From assembly GCA_963555705.1 (NCBI GenBank), contig OY743170.1, forward strand, positions 33,121,362-33,185,361: a stretch of DNA of 64,000 bases, in the 5' to 3' direction. This document shows, in pieces, positions 1 through 11,114 of the stretch. The stretch comes from Ligustrum vulgare. Taxonomy: Eukaryota > Streptophyta > Magnoliopsida > Lamiales > Oleaceae. Position numbers and translations under genes: made by a program. Under the pieces are notes generated by a model. That model saw only the letters and a program-made list of their open reading frames with translations. It made no database searches and was not told where the DNA came from. Each line of letters begins with the position of its first letter. The stretch's first letter is position 1.

Positions 1-1150
1 ATATTAAGAAAAACATATTTAATGTTATTGAAAATGTATTTTTTATAAAGAAAATTCTCAACTTACTCTTATTTAAGTATTAAAACTATTATTATTAGAA
101 GTAATAAATAGGGGTGCATCAATAAATAAATAAAATAAATACTTTTCAATAAAGAAAAAAACATATATAATTGAGACATGAGAAAAAAGAAATACAACAT
201 ATATTAATGGGACAACGGAAGTAATTTGTATTTTATTTTGTTTCAAAATATTTTCTATAGTTTTTGTGCCCTTGCTAAAAAAATTTCTTGGCTCCTCCGC
301 ATAATGGGGCCTGTGAAATAATAAAAAAAAATTTTAAAAAATTAAAATTTGAATAACTAATAGTTAAATAGGTGATAACCTAGTTGAAATGTACCTCAAA
401 CTATAAATTATATTAAGTAGTAGGTGCCAACCTAGTTTGGATGTATTTACATTATGAATATTTGATAGTTAAAATACATTTGACTGTTATTTGTTTATGT
501 TGTATTTAAATTTGCAAAATTAGAAGTAATTCATGTAACATTAAATATAAACCTGAATTTTATGTAAACATGTCTTTGTATATATATGAATTTATCATTT
601 TGAACATTTCTTGTTTAACAATTTAAGAAAAAAATATTTTTTCCTATAGATATGAAAAATCTATGTTTTTATTTATACGTGCAAAATCTGAAAAAATCGT
701 GACCTGCGACTCGCATGGGTTCGACTCGGATGGGCCATCAGGTGGGCCTGGGTTGTAGTTTAAGACAGATTCAAATAGGCCAGTAAACTCGTAGCGGGCG
801 GGCATTTTTTTTCTCACTTGGATCATTATCGGGCTCATATGTTAGAGGGCCGACTTGATCCAGATCACCCGGATTATCACCTTTAAATGTGTCTAGATGT
901 CTATAATACCTTTTTTTTTTTTAGGAAATACTTATGAAGACAGAATTTTTTTTTTTCTATAATTTTATTTTGGACAACTTTAAAATCTGTAATTTCAATC
1001 GTATTCTATTGAAGTATGTTTAGCGGTGCATTTTTAGTTACATAACGACTACACTTTCTTGAAAAGACCATCATAAAATTCTTGATAGTAACTAAAAAGA
1101 AGCAATTTCTGAAAATGACTTTGAATTATAACTTATCAGCTATTCTATGA
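1..1150. other. AT-rich intergenic DNA, no gene seen
   Basis: No open frame in this stretch resembles a known protein. A short imperfect direct repeat lies near 370-395 and 422-447 (ACCTAGTT followed by a GTAC/GTAT-like end). The 690-880 segment is locally GC-richer and looks like decayed repeat sequence, but I cannot assign a family. Confidence 0.5.
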
Positions 1151-1379
1151 TAGCAAATGAGCGGAGTGATGACAATTTACAGCAAATTTCGGTATTCTAG
1201 CCCACACAACGTCTCAATAGGCTCAACAAAGGGCCTAACTCTTGGATTTGCTATAAACCACCATAACTCTGGACGAATCAATGGTCAGTAGAGTATTTTC
1301 TGATACAGAGGATCACCCATAAGGTGCAACTACAAAGCATACTCATAATTCTACTCTGATCTTACTCTATATCATTCGA

Positions 1380-1745
1380 ACTTATGTTATTTAGAACCTT
1401 TGGAAACTAAGGAGAAACTGAGAGAGTTTTAGAAGAACATGATGAATATCAAACACACTAAGTATTATTGCTGGGTTTTCAATATCTTACAAAGAGAAGG
1501 AGCTACCCTTATATAGAGGGAGAAAAGCATCAAAAGGACACGCGAGACTCACACGTATCTAACATAGTGGACACGCAACATTATTTTACAGACACAGTAC
1601 AAACTTTTGACTCGACCTAATCTTTCTTTTAAAAAGAAAGATTTCTTATAATAATACAACCGACTTTTAGACAAACAGACAACCAACTTTAGACAATAAT
1701 TTGAACAAACAGACAACCGACTTTAAAAAGAAAGATTCTTACTTT
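1380..1745 (-). promoter_or_regulatory. Caulimovirid-like promoter with TATA box and duplicated upstream block
   Basis: Read on the minus strand, a strong TATA box (CTATATAAGG, about 1,506-1,516) lies just downstream of the pararetroviral pol remnant, where caulimovirids keep the promoter of their full-length RNA. On its upstream side (about 1,615-1,740) a block containing AGACAAACAGACAACC and an AAAGAAAGATT motif occurs twice, like a duplicated enhancer. Downstream, an AATAAT poly(A)-like signal sits near 1,465. The position and the TATA box are visible; promoter activity is inferred. Confidence 0.5.
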
Positions 1746-2073
1746 AATAAAGTGAAACTTTAATAAAGCAGATGCAGAAAGCAGACGTTGCCTTGTCATG
1801 TTTTATCAAGGTTCATGGAGTTTTCTTCATTTGAATCTTTTGGCATTAGGAATAGTCCATGTTGATTTAGCCATCCAGTGTTATGGTTGTGATGACTTTA
1901 TCTTTCTTGGTCCATTTCTTTTATTCGTTCCACAATTTTTAGCGTTTCAGAATCGATAACTAATTCAGGGGTCATTTGAGTCCATGGATCTTGTGAGTCT
2001 TGGAAAAGACTGTCTTGATAGTTAATTTGGCTAGCTTCTTGGTTAGACTTACTTGATTCCGCTGCATTTTCTT

Positions 2074-2901
2074 TTACTTTTTATTTCTGTAAAAGTTGTT
2101 TATATGAGAGTCTGACATCACTGGGACCAATTTTTCCCCTAAGCAAATGTTTTTTTCCTTTTTTATACTGTATTGCAAGCTGTTAAGCAATTTGTTTGTG
2201 ATTTCCATTTTTTTCCTAAGTTGGCGCCCTTCTGGGGTTTTCTCTGAGAATCTTAATGTCTCACCACGGCTTTGTCTGGGCATTCCTTGATATATTTGTC
2301 CATATTGCTGATCAAATGCATAATCATAATCTATAGCATATTAACTGGGATACATCTGCAGATGAGTATCTTGATACACTTGAATATCATGTTGAATTCT
2401 TTGAGTGTATTCTATTGGCAAGGCTTCCCATGGAGCATCATCTGAATAATCTGGTCAGATTTGAGCTGGAATTGACATATTTATTTTTGCAATGCGCCTT
2501 TGAAATTCACGAAATTCATTTGGATAATGTTCCCAATCTTTGTGCATGTTGAATGGCTGAATTGCATACTCATTGGCACTACTGAAATGAGTGTAGACTC
2601 GTGATTCATTAAAATAACATTGTCTTTGAAAAATCAAGATCACATAAACATTAAGTGCAGAAGTTCTGAGATCTTTAAATTTTAAAGAAAAGGCTTTGAA
2701 CATTTTTATCAAATATGGAATTGGATGGAAACATTCAAAAAATGTTTTTGCATAATGGTCTTGTGCCCTGAAAGGAAAGTCTAATTGCATCTGACAAAAA
2801 GACTCAAGTACACTTTGAACATTGAATGATATTCCAATTTGCCAATTTTCCAAAAGGTATAACAGGAAGCAAAGAGTTTCTTTTGAAAACCTTATTTTCA
2901 A
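2074..2901 (-). pseudogene. Endogenous caulimovirid, region downstream of RNase H (decayed)
   Basis: Two open blocks on the minus strand (2,455-2,901 and 2,074-2,283) continue the pararetroviral sequence after the RNase H domain. The first is rich in aromatic and basic residues; the second is charged and Lys-rich. Stops separate them. I recognise no conserved domain. They are assigned to the virus copy by their position between the RNase H remnant and the promoter-like region. They could be the C-terminal tail of the polyprotein or a separate downstream ORF. Confidence 0.45.
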
Positions 2902-2989
2902 GTGCCTGGGATCAAAAAGAAAAAGTGTGAGAAAAGGGTAATCTGGATGAAATCCAAGACCACCAAGTGTTACAATTTCGGTTTGTCAT

Positions 2990-3815
2990 ATGACGATGGA
3001 TTGGTATTTGAACATTAGCTCTTTGGATATGGATTTATGGGTTTGGATCTTATGAGTTCATAGAGTTCATGAGGAAAGGGGAAAGAGTCGTTGAAAGGGA
3101 ACTGATTTGAACTCATTTTTGTTTCCATCATATATATGACTGGAATGATTGGAGGAAGTATGAGAGAAATTTTTTGGTCTGGAGAGGAGATTTGGTAGCA
3201 AGTTGTGTTTTCCTTTGATGTGCTTGACATCAAATTTAAAGTTTGAGAACCATTTTGCCCATTTGAGTAGTTGTAAGTTTGGGATTTGCTTTCTTTTAAA
3301 GACGAGCATTTTTGGAAAAGCTGACATGTCCATTTCCATTAGAAACTTGTCTCCAATGAGATGAAACTGGAATTTTTCTATTCCTCTTTTGACTGCTAGG
3401 ATTTATTTGAAAGTGAAATGATAGTGCTTTTCTGGTTCAATAAATGATCCACTTTTGCATCCACAAATTCGTCTTTTTCCATCTTTTTCTTCAAACAAGA
3501 CAGCTGCCCAAAAACAATCACTCGCATCTGTTTGGAGGACACGTTTTCCATTTGTAGGGATTTGTAGGGCCGGAAGATCTTTAACTTTTTGTTTGATAGT
3601 TTTAACTGCCTAAGTCTGAGTGGATGACCAGGGAGGAGGATCATTTTTTAGCATGAGCAAAAATGGTTTGGTTATGGATGAAAGATGATCAATGAAGTCC
3701 GCCATATAATTAACAACTCCAAGGAATTGTTGAACTTCCTTTTTTTGACAAATTTTCATCTGGAAATTTAAGAAGTTCTTAGCCAACATGGGGCTAGAAT
3801 GAATACTGACCATCT
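2990..3815 (-). pseudogene. Endogenous caulimovirid RNase H remnant
   Basis: Minus-strand blocks 3,610-3,813, 3,396-3,644 and 3,067-3,339 read as the RT connection and RNase H of a caulimovirid polymerase. Visible signs are a QQFLGVVNYMADFI connection motif, a TDASDCFWAAVL block carrying the first catalytic Asp, and the C-terminal HIKGKHNLLPNLLSR segment. The domain is split by frame changes and stops, so it cannot be made as one protein. Its order after the RT matches the family. Confidence 0.8.
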
Positions 3816-3856
3816 TTAATATGCAATCCCTAAGAAATCTGCTTCATTAACACCAA

Positions 3857-4669
3857 TCACCATTTTCTTTTGGGAGAACATAATACTATTATACTTAACA
3901 AGATCTGTGAACTTAGATAGCAAGTTGACGTGAGACTCTTCATCCTCGGAAAATAATAAGATGTCATCAATGTAAACCAACACTGTATCCAATAATGGAT
4001 TAAAGATTTTTTTTTATTGCTTCTGAGTGAGGGAGCAATCTTTAATCCAAAAGGCATAACAGTCCATTGATAAGAATGATTAGGAATGCAAAATGCTGTC
4101 TTGTATCTTTCCTCTGCTTTGATTCCCAATTTCCAGAATCCTGCTTTAAGATCAAATTTTGAGAAAATTTTTGCTCGAGACAGATTTGCAAACATTGTCG
4201 TTCTGTCTAGGAGAGGGAATCTGTCATCTGCAAGGAAAGCATTTAATGGTTTGTAGTCAATGACCAATCTTAGTTTTCCCCGAACTTGTTCACTCTGTTT
4301 ATTGACATAGAATGCTTGACACACCCATTGTGAATTTGTTGGTTCAATAAGTCCTTCTGCTTGTAATTGAGCCAATTCTTTGGTGGCTAGTTGAAGATGC
4401 TCTGGGCTCATTCCGAGGTGGCTAGCTTTTGTAGGGTTGATATCTTCATTTTTCTTGAAGGGAAGAGAAATAAAGAAATCTGGGGTTTTCCAAAGTGGAT
4501 TTGTGCATTTAGTGAGGAAATCAGAATGAGATTCTACCCAAAAATCTCGAACTAGTGTTTCAGTGATGTTTGGAATGGTTATGGAGAAATAGGAAGTCAT
4601 TTTTATGTAGGGGTGAAAATAAGACTTGAATCTGAGACCATTTGGGCGAGGATAACATTCTTTTCCCAT
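3857..4669 (-). pseudogene. Endogenous caulimovirid reverse transcriptase remnant
   Basis: This 270-codon minus-strand block contains the RT N-terminal and palm motifs LRLVIDYKPLNAF, KFDLKAGFWKLGI and YQWTVMPFGLK, typical of the Caulimoviridae rather than of Ty3 elements. The frame is lost at an A/T run near 4,007-4,014. The catalytic YIDD box (3,963-3,974) is present but in a different frame. The copy is therefore an old integrated fragment that is not functional as it stands. The genus is not assignable by eye. Confidence 0.85.
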
Positions 4670-4689
4670 AACTGTTTAATAATATCCCA

Positions 4690-5100
4690 TGCAATGATGA
4701 TATCTTTACCTGGTAAAGAAGAACCTAGTAATTTATGGGAAATGTCAAGTTCAGGAAAGAACTAAATCGTGACAGGCTTACTGATTATTTCAGTTGAAAA
4801 GTTGTCTCCATTTGCTGCCTGAAGAATTTGTCGATGATTTTTTCACATATGATTAGGAAGAATGGCAGGATTTAGGATGGAACATGCTGCACTGGTATCA
4901 TATAATCCTGCAACTGTTATGGGCATTTCATACTTTCCTGTGAAAAGTTTTACTTCAATCATGGGCACTGGAATAGATAAAAAAGTTGGATTGATTAGCT
5001 GCATGTTATAACATTCTTCAGGATGATCCGATTCATTAGAAAAACTTTCGTCAGGATCGTATTCAAGAGAAAAGATAGTTTCTTGAGTTTATTCATCTTC
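4690..5100 (-). pseudogene. Endogenous caulimovirid aspartic protease region (decayed)
   Basis: Between the zinc knuckle and RT on the minus strand, a segment at about 4,889-4,925 reads AGLYDTSAAC, which resembles the D-T/S-G active site of a retropepsin. The expected Gly is Ser here. Several stops interrupt the region. The assignment rests on this motif and on the conserved CP-PR-RT order. Confidence 0.55.
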
Positions 5101-5159
5101 CTAAAAAAATAAGGTTCAAGATTTTTATCGTCATAGACAATCTTTGTGGCTGTGAAAAT

Positions 5160-6253
5160 ATGATGAAGAATTTCTTTCTTTCTTTCTTTTTATTTGGGCA
5201 AGCTTTTGCAAAATGTCCTTTCTTTCCACAGATGAAGCACCTATTTCCTTTTTTCTTTGTGAATTTTCTCCTGAAAAATCGTTTTTTTCTTTTGAAAAGG
5301 ATGAAGAGGAGATTCTCTTCGGGAAAACTTCATTCTTCTTTTATGAAAATTCTTATTTCCTCTACAATCACAATTTTTCATCAAACGGCTGCACTTGATT
5401 TGCAAATAAGGCTTATCACAAGCCTTTTCCAACTTTTTGCCTGTTGCATTGATATCTTTGAGAAAAGCATTTTGATTACATAACTTCTTCAACGTTTCCA
5501 TGATCCAATTGTGAAGTTTTCCAAAAGAAGTGACATTTAGGGGCTGTCCTCTTAATTCCATAGTTCTTAATGTCTCTTGACCAAGAAGTTGAGGAATGGA
5601 CTCTGACTAAACTTACTTAATGTTTGTATCATCAGGTCCTCCAATAAGATAGTATCTTTGGGCATCATTTTTGAAGTTTTTTTCAAGATTTTTCGGATTG
5701 TAGGAGCAACATTTTAGTTTGAAGAACTCTTCCCTAGCGATTTCTTTGTCATGATCAGATTTTCCACAAAATTCCCAGTATAAGGAATTCATGAACGCAT
5801 TAGTGGTATTTGTTTCTTGAGTGAGTTGAAGTTGTCTATATTTACCCATTGAATAATATCAATCTCTGAGGAATCCTGTGATTCTTTCCAGAAAAGCTTT
5901 TATGGCCTTTATTATGTGTCATATTTGGTTTTTGAAGTTCTGCAGTACACCAGACTTTCATTTCTTGTAACCTGTATTTTCACTGTGATGGAGGAATATC
6001 ATCAAAAGTAAATTTTGGTGAAAAAGCACCATTTGAAGAATAATAATTGTTAGTTACATGTGACTCCAACATTTCTTCATCAACCACTTTTGATTCATCA
6101 ACAACGGGTTCATTATTTGATTGACCAGTTTGTGATTGACCTATTTGTATTGTTTGGTCAGTCATATAAAATGGAGGATTTTCTTTGATAGACTCATCAG
6201 ATGTTTCTTCAAAAGATTCAACAGGAGGTAGTGTTTTATATTTTTGGATCTTT
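5160..6253 (-). pseudogene. Endogenous caulimovirid coat-protein region with zinc knuckle
   Basis: Minus-strand blocks 5,980-6,165, 5,613-5,849 and 5,241-5,561 precede a CCHC knuckle at 5,198-5,239 (CFICGKKGHFAKAC, spacing C-X2-C-X4-H-X4-C). Lys/Arg-rich sequence flanks it. An acidic N-terminal part, Cys/Lys-rich middle and CCHC end are typical of caulimovirid coat proteins. The blocks are separated by stops. Sequence upstream, where a movement protein would be expected, is missing: viral similarity ends near 6,253 at an A-rich tract. Confidence 0.7.
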
Positions 6254-6281
6254 TGAATTTAAAAAAAAAAAAAATTGAATT

Positions 6282-6308
6282 GGGGGGGGGGGGGTCGCGT
6301 GACCCCCC
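6282..6308. repeat. G13 run next to C7 run, strong hairpin
   Basis: A run of 13 G (6,282-6,294) is followed by TCGCGTGA and 7 C (6,302-6,308... within 6,303-6,309 depending on pairing). GGGGGGGTC can pair with GACCCCCCC across a short loop. It lies at the junction between the pararetrovirus remnant and the Mutator-like element. Confidence 0.6.
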
Positions 6309-6367
6309 CAGACCCCCTTGTCCACTCCTGGTGTAGTAGGTGGTTGCATTTGTCTCACCAATTCAAA

Positions 6368-7513
6368 GGGTAAACATCACAAAAGGTACCTAACCTTAGG
6401 CATTTACATCCCCAAAATCATCAAATGTTGCGAAATTGGTCCCTACTGTTAAAACACCGTTAACTTCAACCGTTAAAAAAAGGGTAATTGGCACATTAGA
6501 TCCCTAATGTTTAGATTCCTTGTGGAATAAATACATATTCTTTTATTTTTATGCAAAACATCCCCTAATCACTCAATTCTTGCTAAATAAATCTTTTTTT
6601 TTTCATTATTTTTCCTTATAAATGACAAATTTACCCTCACTCTTTAAATCAAAAAAATAAGAAAATGTAAAAATTAATTGCACCCATAACATCAAAATTT
6701 TCAAAAAGTGCATATGATTCATGGCAGAACAATTACAAAATTGAATATAATAAATAAATAAAAATAACAATTAGGTGTTTACATATTTTAATTTAAGATC
6801 ATATAAATTTATTAACAAGATCATTAATTTAATAAAAGCATTTTCTTAATTATTTTGTATAGCTTTAAAATTCAAAAGTCTTTCTAACGGACATTTCTAC
6901 TTATTGAACTCAACATATTGTGACATTTTCAAAATAGAATTTAAACTAATTAAGTAAATTTTGTTATTAAATTAATGATTTTTTAATACATTTATATAAT
7001 CTTAAATTAAATTATGTAAATTCGTTATTTTTATTTTTATTTATTTATTATATTTAATTTTTGTGATTGTTCAACAATAACTCATTTGCATTTTTTGAAA
7101 AGCTTGATGTTATCGGTACAGTTAATTTTTACATTTCTTATTTTCCTATTTTTTATTTATTTAAAAGTGAGGGTAAATTAATCATTTTATATGAAAAAAT
7201 AATAATAATAAAAAATTTATTTAGCAAAAATTGAGTAATCCGGGGATGTTTTGGTTTTGCATAAATGAAAAGAATAGGGATGTATTCCACAAAGAATATA
7301 AAAGTTAGGGATGTATTCCACAAAGAATCTAAACATTAGGGATGTAATGTGCTAATTACCCATTTTTTAACGATTAAAGTTAATGGTGTTTGACGTTAGG
7401 GATCAATTTCGCAACGTTCGATGAATCTGATGATGTAAATGCCAAAATTGAAATGTTAAGGAAGATTTTTGCAAGAAACGCAAAGTTTAGGGACCTTTTG
7501 TACTGTTTATCCC
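6368..7513. mobile_element. Foldback Mutator-like non-autonomous element
   Basis: The ends are inverted repeats: the left begins GGGTAAACATCACAAAAGG and the right, reverse-complemented, begins GGGATAAACAGTACAAAAGG. The similarity continues inward almost to the middle (about 6,940), giving two arms of roughly 570 bp and no coding capacity. The flanks are CAATTCAAA (6,359-6,367) and CAAATCAAA (7,514-7,522), a 9 bp target duplication with one mismatch. Long TIRs plus a 9 bp duplication indicate a Mutator-like (MULE) foldback element. An RNA across it would fold into a long imperfect hairpin. Confidence 0.8.
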
Positions 7514-7826
7514 CAAATCAAATTCATTCTAAAACAACTCTTAGTTGGCTCGACTTAACCCATTAGTAGGTAAGAAAGTTCAAAACTTATATAAAAGTAT
7601 CCGCTTGCCCCAAAGCAACAAATCTAGGTGGCATGATATGATGGTAGGATGGGCCAAACTGAGCTTGATGTGGGTGGGTCTACCCAGCTCGACCCATTGA
7701 TATCATCAGTCTAGGAGAGTCTCATTGACCTTCCTAGGACTAGACGTGGGCAGGGTTGGTTTTCAGTCCTCCAACCTGAACTAAACCTAACATGTTTGGT
7801 TTAGAAAATCCGACTCAACCTAAACA

Positions 7827-8180
7827 GGTTAATGGATAAAATCCTACATCAAATAAAGATGAAAATATTGACCAATTTATAAGGATTTGAGTTACTCATT
7901 TTAATAAAGTTAACATTTTAAGATGGAATCCAAGCTTTAACATGATATCAGAATCCATTAAGCTCCAACAAGCAATTTAATCCGATTAAAACTAAAAAAA
8001 AAAAAAAAGAGCAAATGGATTTCAAGATTAATCTGCTCAAAAGAGCCATCATCTTGATGAGGCATGTTAAGATATAAGATCCAATATCGAATAAAAATGA
8101 AAACATTAACCAATTTATAAGGATTTTTACTACTCCTCTTAATAAGGTTGACATTTTATGATGGAACCCAAGTCTTAACA
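7827..8180 (+). mobile_element. Complete TRIM (miniature LTR retrotransposon)
   Basis: Two direct repeats of 116 bp (7,827-7,942 and 8,065-8,180) flank a 122 bp internal region. The right copy begins TGTTAAGATATAAGATCC and both end in CA. Immediately after the left repeat is TGATATCAGAATCC (from 7,943), a diverged primer-binding site of the TGGTATCAGAGCC initiator-tRNA-Met type. The flanks carry a perfect 5 bp target duplication AAACA (7,822-7,826 and 8,181-8,185). Size, layout and lack of ORFs define a TRIM. The LTRs differ at many positions, so the insertion is old. Confidence 0.8.
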
Positions 8181-8347
8181 AAACAAACCAAGTTTGGGTA
8201 GATTTTGATTCGATTTGTCGATTTTTTATTTCCAAATATTAAAAACATTAATATAAATTCTTCTTCCTATCACCACATCCCGCTCTTCGATGTCCTCCTC
8301 CTTGAATCAGGTATCTAATTGCAAGCTCCACCACCACCACAATAAAC

Positions 8348-8854
8348 CGTTGGAAATTTATCAGTTTCATGTTTCAGCAGTCATGCATCAGTTTCATGTT
8401 TCAGCAGTTAAATTTTTATTGAATGAAAATTCAAAATTGCATTAGTTTCACCCGTTCTCCATTTCATCAATTCATCAGTTTCATGTGTTCAAATTATGAT
8501 TAAATGGAAGTTATTGCTGATGGCCTATAAAAGGCAGTATACATTCTCGGCTAAACACAGGCAACAGACAAGTGAAAAGCAAAAAATAGCTTCCTCCTCT
8601 CTTTCATTTCTAGCCAACTTCAACATTGTTAGTTTCTTTCTCAGCTAAATTTCCTTGAGAGAAAGACATAGCTAGTTCACAGGCGGTTAACGTTGTGCAA
8701 CGTAAACTGACAACCGATTTTATCCTGGGAATCGAACACCGATCAAAACCTCTTGCACCCCGGTGAGGCGACGAATTTGAATTAAGGAAACGGTGTAAAC
8801 ACGGGACTTCGGTTTGATTTCATTTCTTTGATTCTCTAAAATCTTCCTCCAACA
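8348..8854 (+). repeat. Copia element 5' LTR
   Basis: This copy matches 14,293-14,787 over its length and shares the start (C/T)GTTGGAAATTTATCAG and the end CTTCCTCCAACA. It carries a short internal duplication near 8,370-8,400 (GTTTCATGTTTCAGCAG type) absent from the other LTR. The first base pair is CG where the 3' LTR has TG. The flank TAAAC (8,343-8,347) corresponds to AAAAC (14,788-14,792), a 5 bp target duplication with one mismatch. TATA-like CCTATAAAAGG lies at about 8,523-8,533. Confidence 0.85.
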
Positions 8855-9195
8855 AGCTTAAAACGAATTCGTTTTGGAGAATCAAAATTTCTTTTGTTAT
8901 TTTGCTATTCATTAGTTCTATCTAATTTGTTTCCCCAGTCATTTTTAGAATTTTTTTCTCACTAGTTCAATTTTTTTTTTTTTTGGTTTCAATTGACCAT
9001 TTACATGAATTACTTTATGGTTTATATTTAGGTCATAAGATTTGAAATCAGTAAGGAAAAAAAATGGTCTACTGAATTTTTTTTTTTCGGCATGAGGTTT
9101 GCATGTATATACAGGGTTTTGGTTTTATTTCTCTCTCTCAGTTCATGGTTTTAATCCCCTCTCTTTACATTGTTCCTGGTTTTGTATGAAGTTGC

Positions 9196-9263
<68 letters not shown>

Positions 9264-9552
9264 TTTTAATTATGTTGCATGGTTTTAAAATCATTATGTA
9301 ATGATTGTTTAAATTATTAGTATATGATTGCTAACTTTTTCTTCATAATTATTGTCTAATATTTGGATAATTTTTTAATTCATGGTAAAATAATTGTTAA
9401 GTTGTTAATAATTTGACAAAATAATTTGCTCTCATATTTCAATTCCGAAATTTTTAATTTTCTTCTAATTGATAACATAGATCTTGAATCTATTCACATT
9501 TTACAACGTTATTATTATTATTCTAAATTTTTGTTGCTTGTTCTAAGGTTAA
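8855..9552 (+). other. Copia untranslated leader, no clear primer-binding site
   Basis: Directly after the 5' LTR one expects a tRNA-complementary site, but the sequence (AGCTTAAAACGAATTCG) does not match the usual initiator-Met primer site. A 16 bp perfect palindrome AAAACGAATTCGTTTT lies here. The rest is T-rich and includes the long (TA)n tract listed separately. Confidence 0.5.
9199..9261. repeat. (TA)n microsatellite
   Basis: An uninterrupted TA dinucleotide tract of about 31 units lies in the Copia leader. It is prone to length variation. Confidence 0.95.
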
Positions 9553-10680
9553 ATGGCGTCTCGTGGAAATGACGATATGAACAACGGAAGCAACATTGTT
9601 GGTACCGCCATACCGGTGTACCAAATCCTGCAATGATCGCGGTTAACATTGGGGAGACCTTGACTAGAATTCCTCCCATATGGGACAATTGGTTGCGGTA
9701 TTCCTCATGTTGGAGTGAACCCTACTTTGCTTATGGCCGCAGTCTCGGAAATCTAATTTGGCACAATACCTTTGCCAGTACCTAGGGTTGCGGCCTCGGT
9801 ACCTTTGCCATCGTTTCCGACTCCATTTCCAGTAAATCATGCGATTCAACCGGATAACTTTGCGGGGACTGATTTTAAGACATGGCAGAACAAGATGATT
9901 TTTTATATCACTACGTTGGGTCTTGCACATTTCCTCGCCGAGGATACCCCTGTCGTGGCTGAAAATGACACTGATATGCATAGGTGTGCGGCTTGGGATG
10001 CATGGAAAAGTACTGATTTTCTATGCCGCAACTATGTCCTGGATGGCCTACAGAATTCTCTGTATCACGTGTATGCGGTAAAGAAGTTTGCTAAGGAGCT
10101 CTGGGAGTCCTTAGAAAAGAAATACAACATCGAGGATGCTGGGCTTCAGAAATTCTTAGCCAGTCGGTGTATGGACTTCAAAATGGTGGATTCACGTTCG
10201 TGGCGAGCCAAGTGCAGGAGTACCAAGTGCTTTTGTAGGAAATGCATGCTGAGGGTTTGACTGTGTCAGAATCCCTACAAGTGGCTACTACTATTCACAA
10301 GCTACCTCCTCAGTGGAAGGCTTTCAAAAGCTATTTGAAGCATAAGAGGAAAGATATGTCTTTCGAGGATTTAATTATCAAGCTGCGGATTGAGGAGGAT
10401 AACAAACTGGCTGAACGTAAATCGGAGAATTCTTACTTTGAGAAGGCTAATGTATTGGAGCACGGCCAGAGTTCTGGTACCAAGAAAGGTCAATCATTTA
10501 AAGCCAAGTAAGGTAATGGAAATCGAAATGATAAAAAGCAGGCCATGAAAGAGTATCAGTTGAAGCCTACCAGTGGGGTATGAAAGAAGCCTAAGTTCCA
10601 GTTCAATGGAAAGTGCTTCAATTGTGACAAAGTTAGGCATCGATCAGCAAACTGCCACCAGCCTCGGAGGGATAACAAGC
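9553..10680 (+). pseudogene. Copia gag pseudogene
   Basis: The likely gag start is ATG 9,553 (MASRGNDDMNNG), but that frame stops after 27 codons. Gag-like sequence resumes at 9,772-10,260, which has the capsid (UBN2/RVT-type) pattern FAGTDFKTWQNKMIFYI and LWESLEKKYNIEDAG. It shifts frame into 10,242-10,511. A CCHC knuckle follows in a third block at about 10,611-10,660 (CFNCDKVRHRSANC). At least two frame breaks and a stop make it inactive. Confidence 0.8.
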
Positions 10681-10697
10681 AGCGTCTTCAAGCTAAT

Positions 10698-11114
10698 ATG
10701 GTTGGAAATGAGAGAGATCATCTCTCAGATGATATAACTGACCTAAACCTTACTGTGGTGATTAGTCAGTTTAACCTGGTGGGATCTAACCCAAAGGAGT
10801 GGTGGCTGGACATTGGGGTCACATACCATGTCTGCTCCAATAGGAGCATGTTCACTACTTTTGCACCAGTTACATATGGTGAAAAGTTGTTCATGGGAAA
10901 CTCCACAACATCTAAAGTGCTTGGTAAAGGTAAGGTGATCTTGAAAATGACCTCTGGTAGAGGGCTATCTCTAACCAATGTCCTGTATGTGCCAGAAATT
11001 CACAAGAATCTAGTTTCTGGGTCTCTTCTGAGCAAGAATGGTTTTCGCATGGTCATTGAGGTGAACAACCTGGTGATTACCAAGATAGGAGTTTATGTTG
11101 GAAAGGCTATATGA
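10698..11114 (+). pseudogene. Copia aspartic protease (active site altered)
   Basis: The block EWWLDIGVTYHVCSNRSMF is the Copia protease active-site region, where the family has a D-S/T-G triad. Here it reads D-I-G (Asp codon at 10,809), which would disable catalysis. The VLYVPEIHKNLVSGSLL segment downstream is the usual C-terminal protease motif. The frame ends at 11,114, overlapping the next block by 4 bp in another frame. Confidence 0.8.

Noticed and set aside
5160..5483. Phe/Leu-rich plus-strand open frame
   Set aside because: It is the antisense of the caulimovirid coat-protein and zinc-knuckle region, which has clear motifs on the minus strand.
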